From positions 1 to 41,187 of the forward strand of contig CAYRKW010000024.1 in assembly GCA_964425135.1 (NCBI GenBank): a DNA stretch of 41,187 nucleotides, given 5' to 3'. Below, piece after piece: positions 8,574 to 18,090 of this stretch (position 1 is its first letter; each line of letters starts with the position of its first letter). Below the pieces are notes generated by a model. That model was given only the letters and a program-made list of their open reading frames with translations. It ran no database searches and was not told the origin of the DNA. Source of the stretch: CAYLLD01 sp964425135. GTDB lineage: Bacteria > Pseudomonadota > Alphaproteobacteria > Rhodobacterales > Rhodobacteraceae. The position numbers and the translations under genes were made by a program.

Positions 8574-8661
8574 GATCGGCAACACGCTCCCCAATCTCAA
8601 CATCAAGACGGTAAGCCTCGCGATAGGGCCCACGGTCTTGCGGCGCTCTAAGTTTGCGCCT

Positions 8662-11085
8662 CTATGCCAACCCAGCCTCTTCGAGCAATCGCGCCGCCTC
8701 TTCTTCAACCAGACGCTCGCGCGCTGCACCGGCGATCGGCACTTTGCCCACCTCCAGCAGCAGCGGCGCGGACAGGGGCGTGACATGCCGCGCATGTACA
8801 TGCTCTACCTGGCCTTGCGTGCGCTCCAGCATCTCCTCGATCCGCGAAAAATCGACGAGACCGCGCTGCGCCTCATGGCGGGTAATCTGCATGATGATGT
8901 GATCGGGGTCGTACTTATAGAGCGTGTCGTAGAGAATATCGGACGAAAACGTCGCCTGTTTCCCCGACTTGCGCGCCCCCGGCAGGTTCCGCTCGATCAG
9001 CCCCGCCACCGTTGCGACATTTCGGAACGTGCGCTTCATTACCGCATTCCCGCCGAGCCATTTTGACAGGCCTTCGCGCAAACTTTCTGGGCTGAGCAGC
9101 TCAGCCGGATCGCCCACCAAATCAAGCCCCCAGATCAGCAGCGCATAATCCGTCGCAACAAACCCAAGCGGGTGCAGCCCTGCCTCCTCCATGCGCTTGG
9201 TCACCAAAAGGCCCAGCGTCTGCATCGCGTTGCGCCCGGCAAACCCGTAAATGCACAAATGCGCCTGATCCCCGCGCCAATAGGTCTCGCACAGCAGCGC
9301 ATCGCGCCGCGGCATCTGCGACAGGCTCGCCTGTTGCTGTAGCCAGTTTTCCGTGTGCGACGGAAGCGAGACCCACTCGGACGGCGTGTTCAGCAGGTCC
9401 TGAACCCGGTGCGAAAGCTGCGTTGACGTGGCGAGTTTGGTGCCCATGAATACCGCAATTTTCGGGTTCTTGCGCGGCGTCTTGGTGACCATCACTGTCA
9501 TCTCGTTAAGCCCCTGATACTCCACAACCTGTCCACCGATCAGAAACGTATCCCCCGGCTCCAGGGTCGCTGCGAAAGACTCCTCCACCTCGCCCAATGG
9601 CGTTCCACCGCGACGGTTTTTCAGCCGGACCTTGAGCGTTTCAGTGTCCACAATCGTCCCGATATTCATCCGCAACGCCCGCGCACGCCGCGGATCGCGC
9701 AGCCGCCACAAACCCTCTGGTGTCTCCATCAATCGCTGCCATTTGTCATAGGCCCGCAGCGCATAGCCGCCCGTTGCACAATAGGTGAGACAGGCCTCGA
9801 AATCCGCGCGGGTCAGCATGGTGTAGGGGCCGGTCGCAGACACCTCCAGATAGAGCGCCTCCGCATCAAAGGGCGCAGAGCAGGCGGTCAGCAGAATATG
9901 CTGGCACAGAACATCCAGCGGCCCATCGCCGCGCGGGTCGCCATCAAGATCCGCCGCCAGAACCGCATCCAGCGCCGCGTGGCACTCGATCACCTCGAAC
10001 CGATTGGCGGGCACGATCAACGCCCGCGACGGCGCATTATAGCGGTGGTTTGATCGACCAATGCGCTGCACCAGCCGTTTCACATTCTTCGGCGCACCGA
10101 CCTGAATGACGAGATCAACATCGCCCCAGTCAATCCCCAGATCGAGCGATCCGGTACACACCACTGCCCGCAGCGTCCCGTCCGCCATCGCGGCTTCTGT
10201 TTTGGCGCGCGCCTCACGGCTAAGGCTGCCATGGTGCAGACCAATCGGCAGATCATCATCGTTGATCGCCCAGATTGCCTGAAAAAACAGCTCCGCCGAC
10301 GCGCGGGTGTTGATGAAAATCAGCGTGATCCGCGCCGCCTTGACCTCGCGCAGCACCTCATGCACCGCATAGGTGCCACCGGTTCCGGCCCATGGCGGCT
10401 CTGCCTGGGTGCGCAGCATCGAAATCTGCGGCGGCGGTCCGGGATCGGCGTGCAGTATTCGGACCGGCTGGCGCGAGAGCGAGAAGAACGACGCCAGCCG
10501 CTCCGGATTCTCGACCGTTGCCGACAACCCCACACGCGCGCGAATGTCCGTCAGCCGCTCCAGCCGCCCAAGACACAGCATCAGCTGATCACCCCGCTTG
10601 CTTTCCGCCAGCGCATGTATCTCGTCGATGACAATCCGCTTGAGACCCGCAAAAATCCGCGGCGCCTCCTCATAGCTGAGCAACAGCGCAAGGCTTTCCG
10701 GCGTGGTCAGCAGAATATGCGGCGGGTCCACACGCTGCCTCTTGCGCATGGTTTGTGTGGTGTCGCCTGTGCGGCCCTCCACGCGAATATCGAGCCCCAT
10801 CTCCGAGATCGGCGCTTGCAGATTGCGCTCAATATCCGCCGCCAGAGCTTTCAGCGGCGAGATATAAAGCGTGTGCATGCCCACATGATCCGCATCCGCC
10901 AGATCAACCAGCGTCGGCAGAAATCCGGCCAGCGTCTTACCACCGCCCGTGGGCGCGATCAAAAGGGTCGAGCCACTGTCATTTGCCAGCAGATCAAGCT
11001 GATGCGGGTGCGGTGTCCAGCCTCGCTCCGCAAACCAGTCGGTGAAGGCGCGGGGCAGGGCCGGTTGCGACGGCTCAGATGTCAC
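8662..11085 (-). CDS. Ligase-associated DNA damage response DEXH-box helicase (Lhr type)
   Basis: 807-residue superfamily 2 helicase. Walker A APTGGGKT is at 44-51, the DEIH box at 154-157, then the helicase C domain (VVCTGSLDLGIDWGDVDLVI, QRIGRSNHR) and a C-terminal DEAD/H-associated domain. Lhr-type ATPases of this subgroup are usually encoded beside PdeM and an ATP-dependent DNA ligase and are thought to act in DNA repair. Here the helicase is intact, but the gene after it is a GntR regulator on the other strand, and pdeM is at 398-1090. The start overlaps the end of the upstream dehydrogenase-like gene by 11 bases. Confidence 0.93.
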   Translation of the reverse strand: MTSEPSQPALPRAFTDWFAERGWTPHPHQLDLLANDSGSTLLIAPTGGGKTLAGFLPTLVDLADADHVGMHTLYISPLKALAADIERNLQAPISEMGLDIRVEGRTGDTTQTMRKRQRVDPPHILLTTPESLALLLSYEEAPRIFAGLKRIVIDEIHALAESKRGDQLMLCLGRLERLTDIRARVGLSATVENPERLASFFSLSRQPVRILHADPGPPPQISMLRTQAEPPWAGTGGTYAVHEVLREVKAARITLIFINTRASAELFFQAIWAINDDDLPIGLHHGSLSREARAKTEAAMADGTLRAVVCTGSLDLGIDWGDVDLVIQVGAPKNVKRLVQRIGRSNHRYNAPSRALIVPANRFEVIECHAALDAVLAADLDGDPRGDGPLDVLCQHILLTACSAPFDAEALYLEVSATGPYTMLTRADFEACLTYCATGGYALRAYDKWQRLMETPEGLWRLRDPRRARALRMNIGTIVDTETLKVRLKNRRGGTPLGEVEESFAATLEPGDTFLIGGQVVEYQGLNEMTVMVTKTPRKNPKIAVFMGTKLATSTQLSHRVQDLLNTPSEWVSLPSHTENWLQQQASLSQMPRRDALLCETYWRGDQAHLCIYGFAGRNAMQTLGLLVTKRMEEAGLHPLGFVATDYALLIWGLDLVGDPAELLSPESLREGLSKWLGGNAVMKRTFRNVATVAGLIERNLPGARKSGKQATFSSDILYDTLYKYDPDHIIMQITRHEAQRGLVDFSRIEEMLERTQGQVEHVHARHVTPLSAPLLLEVGKVPIAGAARERLVEEEAARLLEEAGLA

Positions 11086-11908
11086 GAAGCGATTTCAGTG
11101 TTGCGATCAGCGCGTCCGACAAAGGATGCGCCCCGCCCGGCGCACAAGTGGTCGCGCACTCTGTGTCCTTGACCAGCAGCCCTATGGAGTTGTCAGCCGC
11201 AAACCCATCCCGCGCAAACTCGATCTCGCCGAACTTCGAGCCAAACCAGGTCTGCCCCGAACTGTCATGCATCGCGCTCAGCAGCGCCGCGCGGTCGAGA
11301 TTATGATCGTCGGCCCACTCAAGCGCCGTTCGGGTCGCCGCCGTTGCCGCCGCTGCGACGTAGTTGTTCAGCACCTTGGTCAGCATCCCCGACCCAAGCG
11401 GACCCATGTGGTGCATCTGCTCGCCCATGGCCGCGAGCAGTAGCGATATATCGTCAATATCCTGCGCTGCGCCGCCCAGAATAAACGTCAGACTGCGATT
11501 TTGCGCCGAAATAACCGCCCCCGACATTGGCGCATCAATCAGCGCAATATGCTGCGGAACACGCCCGCGTAGCTCAGTGATATAGGCAGGTGGCAGGGTC
11601 GAACAGATGATAAGCGACCGCAGGTTCGGCGCATGGCTCAGCAGCGCTTGCGCATCGAACAACACCGCATCGCTCTGCGCCACATCCCTTACCACACAGA
11701 ACAAATGCGTCAGCGGCCCGGCAAAGCGCGCCGGATCAAACTCCATATCCAAATGCGGAAAATTATCCTCAGACCGGATATCAAATCCGGTGACATTGAC
11801 ACCATTGTCGCCCAAAGCCTGCCCCATCGGCAGGCCCATGCGGCCGCATCCGGCGACGCCGACCGCTATTTCGCGATTGCGCGGTCCTTCACGAACAGGT
11901 GCTCCCAT
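11075..11908 (-). CDS. NAD(P)-dependent beta-hydroxyacid-dehydrogenase-like protein
   Basis: 277 residues. The N-terminal Rossmann motif GCGRMG (20-25), the substrate-loop motif DAPMSG (125-130) and the likely catalytic lysine K178 in SGMLTKVLNN match the 3-hydroxyisobutyrate dehydrogenase family. The substrate is not deducible. The only ATG (11908) overlaps the upstream ATPase gene by 43 bases, an unusually long overlap; the extra residues before the Rossmann strand look non-essential. It overlaps the helicase start by 11 bases, so the three minus-strand genes probably share a transcript. Confidence 0.85.
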   Translation of the reverse strand: MGAPVREGPRNREIAVGVAGCGRMGLPMGQALGDNGVNVTGFDIRSEDNFPHLDMEFDPARFAGPLTHLFCVVRDVAQSDAVLFDAQALLSHAPNLRSLIICSTLPPAYITELRGRVPQHIALIDAPMSGAVISAQNRSLTFILGGAAQDIDDISLLLAAMGEQMHHMGPLGSGMLTKVLNNYVAAAATAATRTALEWADDHNLDRAALLSAMHDSSGQTWFGSKFGEIEFARDGFAADNSIGLLVKDTECATTCAPGGAHPLSDALIATLKSLRDI

Positions 11909-13170
11909 GCACGATCCACCAAATCCACTGTCATTTCTTTCTCTCGCTGCTCATAGTCGCAGATTGAAAGCATTTGGTCGATCAGGAATCCCGGCTGATA
12001 GTTCGCATAAAGATTATCCACCGTCGGGTATTTGTTGTTCAAAAGATGCGCCAGAACCTCTTCGGTCGGCCTGATCCCTTTCATCTTCGAGATCAACAGG
12101 AAGATTTTTATGTAATCCTCCCGGTTCGGGCCGTCGATCAGCACCTTATAGGCAATCCGTCGCAGCGCCGCGCCGTCGAAGAGCTCTGCCGGGGCAAAGT
12201 TGGTGGAGAAGATCACCAGCGTATCGAAGGGCACCACAAATTTTTGACCCGATTGCAGCGTCAGAATGTCAATCGAGTTCTCCATCGGAACAATCCAGCG
12301 GTTAATCAGCGCCTGTGCCGGTTCCTGCTGACGGCCAAGGTCATCGACGATGAACACGCCGCCGGTGGACTTGAGCTGCAAGGGCGCTTGGTAGGTGCGC
12401 GAGGTCTTGTTGTAGTTGAGATCGAGCATATCGAGCGTCAATTCACCACCCGTCATCACCGTCGGGCGGTTGCATAAGATGAAGCGCGGATCATGCCGGG
12501 CGGTGCGTCGCAACGCAATCTCACCACCATCCTCAGGCTTGGCCTCCGTATGGACAATCGGGTCATAGACAGACACGACCTGCCCTTCGTAAGCGATACA
12601 GCGCGGGATGAAGATCTTGTCGCCCATCGCATCGCGAATACCGTTCGAGATCGAAGATTTACCGTTGCCCGGCGGGCCATACATCAGGATCGACTTTCCC
12701 GAACTGACCGCAGGGCCAAGCTCATCAAGCATCCCATCGGGCAGGATCAGATGTTTCATCGACCCTTCCAGCATGTCTTGCGTGATGGTCACATCGCGGA
12801 TCGACTGGCGCTTGGTCTGCTCGGTAAAGGCCTCAAGGGTCACCGGCAGCGCGCCGTAATATTCAGACTGCTCCAGCGCATCAAGCGCCCGCGCCCGTCC
12901 GCCATCGGTCAACTGATAGCGCAGCTCCGAAGACGCCGCGCCGCGCGTTCCCAACGTCTCAATCAACCCTTCCGCGCGCGCCATCTCGATAAGTTCCTGC
13001 GCAACAGGCGGCAGAATGCACAGTGCTTCGGCAATCTGCGAGGCGAGCGCCAGATTTTGGCGGAACACGGTTTTGAGCATGATGTCACGGCATAAAACCG
13101 GTTGGAGGTCCAACTCTGCCAAAGTGAGCGGTGGAACCGGGGCGTGGACCGAATTCGAAACATGCAACAT
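11866..13170 (-). CDS. MoxR-like AAA+ ATPase with N-terminal winged-helix region
   Basis: 434 residues. Residues 20-100 resemble a small helical or winged-helix domain. The AAA+ core has Walker A GPPGNGKS (165-172), Walker B in GGVFIVDDLGRQ and sensor 1 in LVIFSTNF. MoxR-like ATPases act as chaperones or remodelling factors for membrane or metal-centre assembly. Proteins of this type occur near pilus loci in this lineage, but no partner protein with a von Willebrand domain is visible here, so the role is open. Divergent from the membrane protein at 13324. Confidence 0.82.
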   Translation of the reverse strand: MLHVSNSVHAPVPPLTLAELDLQPVLCRDIMLKTVFRQNLALASQIAEALCILPPVAQELIEMARAEGLIETLGTRGAASSELRYQLTDGGRARALDALEQSEYYGALPVTLEAFTEQTKRQSIRDVTITQDMLEGSMKHLILPDGMLDELGPAVSSGKSILMYGPPGNGKSSISNGIRDAMGDKIFIPRCIAYEGQVVSVYDPIVHTEAKPEDGGEIALRRTARHDPRFILCNRPTVMTGGELTLDMLDLNYNKTSRTYQAPLQLKSTGGVFIVDDLGRQQEPAQALINRWIVPMENSIDILTLQSGQKFVVPFDTLVIFSTNFAPAELFDGAALRRIAYKVLIDGPNREDYIKIFLLISKMKGIRPTEEVLAHLLNNKYPTVDNLYANYQPGFLIDQMLSICDYEQREKEMTVDLVDRAWEHLFVKDRAIAK

Positions 13171-13323
13171 AACCGAGAAAGCCTTTAGTATTCTGAAACT
13201 GCCCTTTTTTCGCCGATGTTTGGGGCGAATTTACGGCTTAGCGGTGGCTAATTGGCATCCGGTGCGATTTTTTCGCCCAGATCGCCGGCAAAAAGCTGAA
13301 CAGTACAGGTAAGACCTCCCACT

Positions 13324-14958
13324 ATGACGACAGAAAACAACGCGATGCGGCTTCTTCTCATCTTGTTCGCACTTTGGTGCATCGAGGCGGTTTTACTGCT
13401 CAGCCCCGGCCATTTGTTCCTCACGGGGCATGAAATAGATGTCTTGCACGCGGTCGATACAGCGATGCGTCTGGTGGACGGCGCGCGCCAGCATATCGAT
13501 TTCCAGACCCCGCTCGGCCTTCTCGCGTTTGAGCCGATTGCTTGGTTCCTGTCGCTTGGCGCGAGCGCCGATCAGGCCCTGCTGCTGTCTAACTTGGCCG
13601 TGGCGCTCTTGTTCGTGCCGATATGTGCGCGCACTGCCGCGAGCCGTATGCCGAACCATTATGCCATCATCTTCGGTGTCATCTGCATCGTCATCGCAAC
13701 CGGTCTGGTCTATGGCGGGACAGACGGGCAGGTGTCCATGTCGCTCTATTACAACCGCTGGTGCTGGTGCGCAGCCTTCGTTGTGATCGTGCAGATCATG
13801 CTGCCGCCCGAAGAAGGACGCGAGAACGACACGCTTGATGGGATCATCATCGGAATTTGCCTCTCACTGCTCGCGCTCATCAAAGTCTCCTTTTTCGTCG
13901 CCATGCTGCCGATCCTGATCGTGAGCATTCTGACCGAGCGGAATAGGGCCCGGATCATCGCCATCGGCGCCACCGGGCTTGCGGGCATGGTGCTGGCCAC
14001 GATCTTGTCGGGCGGCGTCGATTTCTGGCTCGCCTATGTCACCGATGTGAACGATGTGCGCATATCACCGGTCCGCCCAAACCCAGGGCTGAACGTGTCG
14101 GAAATTCTGATCTCGCCCAAATTCCTCCCCGCGCTCCTGATCATCCTCGCTGCGATCATCGGGCTGCGCAAAGCGCGGTTCATGCGCGAGGGGCTCTTGC
14201 TGCTGTTGTTATTACCCGGACTGGTGCTGATCACCTATCAAAACTGGGGCAATGATCACCAATGGCTTTTGGTCATTGGCCTCATGGTGCTGGTCTGGTC
14301 GCGCAAGACAGATGATCGGCATGCCTTTGGGACCGACGCCAAAACCCTGTTCTTTGCTCTGGGTATTGCGGCTTTGACGCTGGGCGGCCCGTCGTTTTTG
14401 AATATCGCTAACTCGCCGGTCCGGCATTGGAGCACGAATGCGGACAAGGGCCTGACGCTCATGCATGATCCGGCCCATGCCAACCTGCTGATCCGCGAGA
14501 AAGGCGCATTCGATCCCAAGGCGGTCGTGAATGCCGCCCCTCTCGATATCGCGCCGGTGCAGGCGCAAGGTGAAGATGAAGACGAGGCGGAGGATGGCCC
14601 GTTTGTTGTGGATGGCGTCACCATCCCGCGATGCGGGCTGACAACCGCGCATCACGGGACGATCCTGCAAATCGCTGCATCCCTGCGCGAGCGCGGGTTT
14701 GACGATAAGCTGATCGGCTATGCGTCCTCCTTCAACGCGCTCCCGCTCTCCGCCGGTTTTGCGCGCGAGCCAAACCGCGCGCCGTGGTTCTACGGCAGCG
14801 CGCGGGGGCTGACGGATGCCGATTATCTGGTCTATCCAGCCTGCCCGCTCACCCCGGATGACTCGCAGGAATACGTGAAAGCACTGCAAGGGGCAGGCGT
14901 AACCCTAATCCACGACCACTCAACACCGCAGTACCACCTGTTTGCCTTGGAGCGGTGA
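13324..14958 (+). CDS. Uncharacterised polytopic membrane protein
   Basis: 544 residues. There are roughly ten hydrophobic segments between residues 8 and 350 (for example LLLILFALWCIEAVLLL, AIIFGVICIVIATGLVYGG, LLLLLLLPGLVLI). A soluble C-terminal part of about 180 residues has an acidic patch EDEDEAEDG and several cysteines. The layout resembles GT-C-type glycosyltransferases or flippase-like proteins, but I see no diagnostic motif. It is transcribed alone, away from the ATPase, and stands beside the Tad locus. A link to pilus glycosylation or cell-surface polymers is only a guess. Confidence 0.75.
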   Translation: MTTENNAMRLLLILFALWCIEAVLLLSPGHLFLTGHEIDVLHAVDTAMRLVDGARQHIDFQTPLGLLAFEPIAWFLSLGASADQALLLSNLAVALLFVPICARTAASRMPNHYAIIFGVICIVIATGLVYGGTDGQVSMSLYYNRWCWCAAFVVIVQIMLPPEEGRENDTLDGIIIGICLSLLALIKVSFFVAMLPILIVSILTERNRARIIAIGATGLAGMVLATILSGGVDFWLAYVTDVNDVRISPVRPNPGLNVSEILISPKFLPALLIILAAIIGLRKARFMREGLLLLLLLPGLVLITYQNWGNDHQWLLVIGLMVLVWSRKTDDRHAFGTDAKTLFFALGIAALTLGGPSFLNIANSPVRHWSTNADKGLTLMHDPAHANLLIREKGAFDPKAVVNAAPLDIAPVQAQGEDEDEAEDGPFVVDGVTIPRCGLTTAHHGTILQIAASLRERGFDDKLIGYASSFNALPLSAGFAREPNRAPWFYGSARGLTDADYLVYPACPLTPDDSQEYVKALQGAGVTLIHDHSTPQYHLFALER

Positions 14959-15116
14959 GGGGGCCGCAAAAAAGAGCAAAATGAGAGCGCCCCGCCCGTC
15001 AAACCTATGGTTTGCTATTCGCAAAACGGAGCGGCCCTACCGCTCGAATGCCTCGATAAGTCTCGCTAACGCTCGCCCGATGGCATTTTAAAGAAAAGCG
15101 CCGTCCCCGAAGACCT
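14959..15116. other. Intergenic region with a weak hairpin
   Basis: Convergent gap between the membrane-protein gene and cpaA. AATGCCTCG at 15047-15055 nearly mirrors CGATGGCATT at 15078-15087, giving an imperfect hairpin with a 22-base loop. There is no strong T-run on either strand, so it is at best a weak terminator. Confidence 0.35.
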
Positions 15117-15599
15117 CTAAAACGTCTTCAGCGCGAGATAAAGCAGCCCCGCCGTCGCAATCGATATGCCCATCGGAAAATACCGCCCCGCGCTCCAGGA
15201 CTTCCAATCCGGCGTCAAGCGGCGAATGGGACCAATGCGCATGGCGATGCGATGTGCGGCAAGCGTGATCAACAGGCTCGCCGATAGAATGATCAGATAA
15301 TCCGGGAAATCCGACAGCGCGATATAGGGCATGAAGCCCGACAGCATCTTCACATCACCGCCGCCCATCACACCAATCGCGTTCAGAATGAACCCCACGA
15401 ACAACACCGCCAGCGCAATCCCGATCCGCCAGAAATAGTCCTCCCATGTCGGCACAAAAAACGCGCCAATCACCAGAAACGCCCCGAACATGCCAATCGA
15501 CACCCAGTTCGGGATGATCATGAATTTCAGATCGCTCCACGCCGCATAAAGACAAAACGGCAGCACCGCGAGCAAAAGGGGAAGCGTTGTCATATCCAT
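15117..15599 (-). CDS. cpaA: Prepilin peptidase CpaA/TadV
   Basis: 160-residue inner-membrane aspartyl protease of the GxGD type, with catalytic aspartates D23 (AAWSDLK) and D82 (MGGGDVK) and about five membrane spans. It would cleave the leader of the Flp pilins and of the TadE-like minor pilins. Length is usual for the short CpaA/TadV class, which lacks the methyltransferase domain of PilD. Last gene of the Tad locus. Confidence 0.92.
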   Translation of the reverse strand: MDMTTLPLLLAVLPFCLYAAWSDLKFMIIPNWVSIGMFGAFLVIGAFFVPTWEDYFWRIGIALAVLFVGFILNAIGVMGGGDVKMLSGFMPYIALSDFPDYLIILSASLLITLAAHRIAMRIGPIRRLTPDWKSWSAGRYFPMGISIATAGLLYLALKTF

Positions 15600-15630
15600 G
15601 GGGGCGTGGACCTCAGTATGTTGCGCGCGA

Positions 15631-16482
15631 TCAGCTCACGCCGCCAAGTGCGGCAAGCGCATCAGTGGCTTCCTTGTAGAACTGCGGATGCGTCTCAATC
15701 GCCAGATCAAACAGACCCTTGGCAATATCCGTATCGTCATTGCGCACGGCAATAATGCCCAGATTATAAAGCAGCGTCGCCTCTTCAATCTCGGTCGTCG
15801 GAATAACCGGCATGCGGTAGTTCTTGGCATTGCCGCGCGCGGTGATCAGATTGTTCTTGGCCGGAAACATCTTGGGATCAAACGCAATGGCATCCTGAAA
15901 AAGGTTCGCCGCTTCGGTCAAATCACCGCGCGCCATCTTCGACATGCCCCAATTGTTCAGCACCGCCGCAGGGCGCGCCGTCAACCCGCGCGCTGTTCCA
16001 TAGAAACTGTCAGCCTTATCCCATTCCTTGTTGTGATCGGCGACAATCGCTTCCAGCAAGTAGCGTTTGTAGGTCTCGATATTGGGCGGGATCTGATCAA
16101 GCTGCTCCTCCGCCTGATCAATCGCACCGGCCGCCACGAGCGACTCTGCATAAAGCAATCGATCCTGCGTTGTGGCTTGGCCGGTCGCAATCAGCCGGTT
16201 GTAAACAGGGGCCGCTTCGGCTGCACGCCGGGCGCGCACCAGACTGACCGCCAGCCCGCGCATATGCTCCGGATCATCCGGCTCGCGCGCCATGAGCCTT
16301 TGGAAATGATTGGCCGCATCATTGGGGTCGGCCATGGTCAGCATAATGTCATTCAGACCGGTCTCGTCGATGACATCCAGATCGTCGTCGAACGACGGAT
16401 TTTCGCGCATCTGCTCGCAGCCGGAGATCAGAAATGCGCAGATAATGCACATGAATGCGGTTCGTTGCCCGTGTCGGGTCAT
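15631..16482 (-). CDS. TPR lipoprotein of the Tad locus (TadD-like)
   Basis: 283 residues from ATG 16482 (MTRHGQRTAF), chosen because it starts directly at a lipoprotein signal with lipobox ISGC (19-22); upstream in-frame ATGs only add polar sequence inside the neighbouring gene. Several tetratricopeptide repeats follow. TadD-type lipoproteins are thought to help place or stabilise the CpaC secretin at the outer membrane. Second of two TPR lipoproteins in tandem, 14 bases after the first. Confidence 0.88.
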   Translation of the reverse strand: MTRHGQRTAFMCIICAFLISGCEQMRENPSFDDDLDVIDETGLNDIMLTMADPNDAANHFQRLMAREPDDPEHMRGLAVSLVRARRAAEAAPVYNRLIATGQATTQDRLLYAESLVAAGAIDQAEEQLDQIPPNIETYKRYLLEAIVADHNKEWDKADSFYGTARGLTARPAAVLNNWGMSKMARGDLTEAANLFQDAIAFDPKMFPAKNNLITARGNAKNYRMPVIPTTEIEEATLLYNLGIIAVRNDDTDIAKGLFDLAIETHPQFYKEATDALAALGGVS

Positions 16483-16496
16483 TGCCCAAGCCCCTG

Positions 16497-17075
16497 TTAT
16501 TTGGGGGTCTCCAAAAGCAGAAACCGCCCGTTGCCTCGTCGCACCAGTTGGAAGTTGATATCGTCTGGTGCGCGCTCTTTGGTGTTGTTCTTGTTTTCTA
16601 TCGCCAAAAGCAGATTTTGCCAAATTTCTTCTGACTGACCGTTGTCCAGCGCAAAAGCCGCGCGAAACGCCTGATGCGCCTCCTCAACCTCGCCCAGCGA
16701 TGTGTGTGCCACGCCCAGATTGTTCCACGCTGGCGCGAAGTTCTGATCTTTCTCCACCGCTTCGGTCAGGAACTTCTTGGCTTGCTTGAGACGGCCAAGC
16801 TTGAGATTGGCAGATCCGATCGCCGACAGGACATCGGCGTTGAGACCCTGCTGCTGCACCGCGCGGGTATAGGCGGTCAGGGCCAGCTCATACTGGCCGT
16901 TCGCCATCATCGTGTGCCCAACCGAAAGCCCGTCTGGAAATTCACCCGATTGCGGCGAGCCTGTGGGCGCAATCGTCCCATCATCGCTGGCTTGCGCGAA
17001 GATGCCCTTCTCTTCGCATCCCGCGAGGCTGGCACAGACAAACCCTGCTAAAACTACCCGCCCCGCTTTGATCAC
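16497..17075 (-). CDS. tadD: TPR lipoprotein TadD
   Basis: 192 residues with a signal sequence and lipobox LAGC (17-20), then three to four TPR units (for example GQYELALTAYTRAV, GRLKQAKKFLTEAVEK, GEVEEAHQAFRAAF). Likely outer-membrane pilotin or assembly factor for the Tad secretin. It starts 4 bases after the TadC stop. Confidence 0.88.
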   Translation of the reverse strand: MIKAGRVVLAGFVCASLAGCEEKGIFAQASDDGTIAPTGSPQSGEFPDGLSVGHTMMANGQYELALTAYTRAVQQQGLNADVLSAIGSANLKLGRLKQAKKFLTEAVEKDQNFAPAWNNLGVAHTSLGEVEEAHQAFRAAFALDNGQSEEIWQNLLLAIENKNNTKERAPDDINFQLVRRGNGRFLLLETPK

Positions 17076-17079
17076 ATCG

Positions 17080-18090
17080 TTAGCCGCCTAAGAGATTCAC
17101 ATAGATATCGTAGATCGATGGTCCAATGAGAATGATCAACAGCGGCGGAACAGTAAAGAGCATTGTTCCGATGGTCAGCTTGGTCGGCAGCACGTTTGCC
17201 TTTTCCTCAGCGCGCATCACACGCTTGTCGCGCATCTCCGATGCATAGACGCGCAGCGCATCCGAGATCGACGTACCAAAAGTGGCCGATTGCACCAGCA
17301 CGGTCACAAACGACGAGATATCCGGCACACCGCACCGCTCGGACATATCGCGCAGAACCGTCGAGCGATCCTTACCAGCGCGCATCTCCGAGGACACCAG
17401 CTCGAACTCTTCGGCAAGCGTCGGGTAGGACGAGCGCGTTTCCTTGGCCACCCGCATGATCGCCTGATCGAGCGATTGACCCGCCTCAACGCAGACCAGC
17501 ATCAGGTCGAGCGCATCGGGAAAACCATTGGTGACATCTTCCTGACGCTGTTTCACACGGCGCGTCACCCAATAGGACGGCGCGAAATAGCCGATACCGC
17601 CGGGGATCAGGACCGACATCATCAGCGAGGTCAGGCTCGGTTCATTGTTGCGGATGAAGATCGACAGAACGCCCAACAGCAGGAAGCCGATGCCCAGAGC
17701 AAAGCGCGAGAAATGATAGGTCGAGACCGCAGATTTCCCGCGATAGCCCGCCTGGATCAGCTTGAGCCGGTTGGCGCCCAGCTCTTTCTGGTCTTTCGGT
17801 TCAAGATAGGGCGCGAATTTCTCAAGCCGCCCTGCCGCGCCGCCGCCCATGCGCAAGCGCACATTGTCGTCCGCCTGTTTGCCGGTGGCCAGTTTCGCAT
17901 CCCGCCGGTCGTGGCGCGGAACGCTCAGTTTATCAAGCGGGTCTGGTCTGCGTTTGAGAAGAACAGGAACCGACAGCGCGATCAACAGCGCGCCAATGCC
18001 ACCCAGCGCAAAGAACGGACCCATCGGGCCGAACGCTGCGGTGAGAAAGTCCCAGGACTGGTTAAATATGTCTACAATCGAACCCATCAT
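17080..18090 (-). CDS. tadC: Tad inner-membrane platform protein TadC
   Basis: 336 residues with a type II secretion F domain and membrane spans near the N-terminus, around residues 120-160 and at the C-terminus (LLIILIGPSIYDIYVNLLGG). It pairs with TadB to form the platform driven by the CpaF ATPase. It shares one base with the tadB stop, so the two are coupled. Confidence 0.93.
   Translation of the reverse strand: MMGSIVDIFNQSWDFLTAAFGPMGPFFALGGIGALLIALSVPVLLKRRPDPLDKLSVPRHDRRDAKLATGKQADDNVRLRMGGGAAGRLEKFAPYLEPKDQKELGANRLKLIQAGYRGKSAVSTYHFSRFALGIGFLLLGVLSIFIRNNEPSLTSLMMSVLIPGGIGYFAPSYWVTRRVKQRQEDVTNGFPDALDLMLVCVEAGQSLDQAIMRVAKETRSSYPTLAEEFELVSSEMRAGKDRSTVLRDMSERCGVPDISSFVTVLVQSATFGTSISDALRVYASEMRDKRVMRAEEKANVLPTKLTIGTMLFTVPPLLIILIGPSIYDIYVNLLGG

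Noticed and set aside
8641..8650. Second copy of the element end (CGGCGCTCTA) beside the helicase stop
   Set aside because: It is a 10-base match with no continuation into the rest of the terminal repeat, and can arise by chance in 41 kb.
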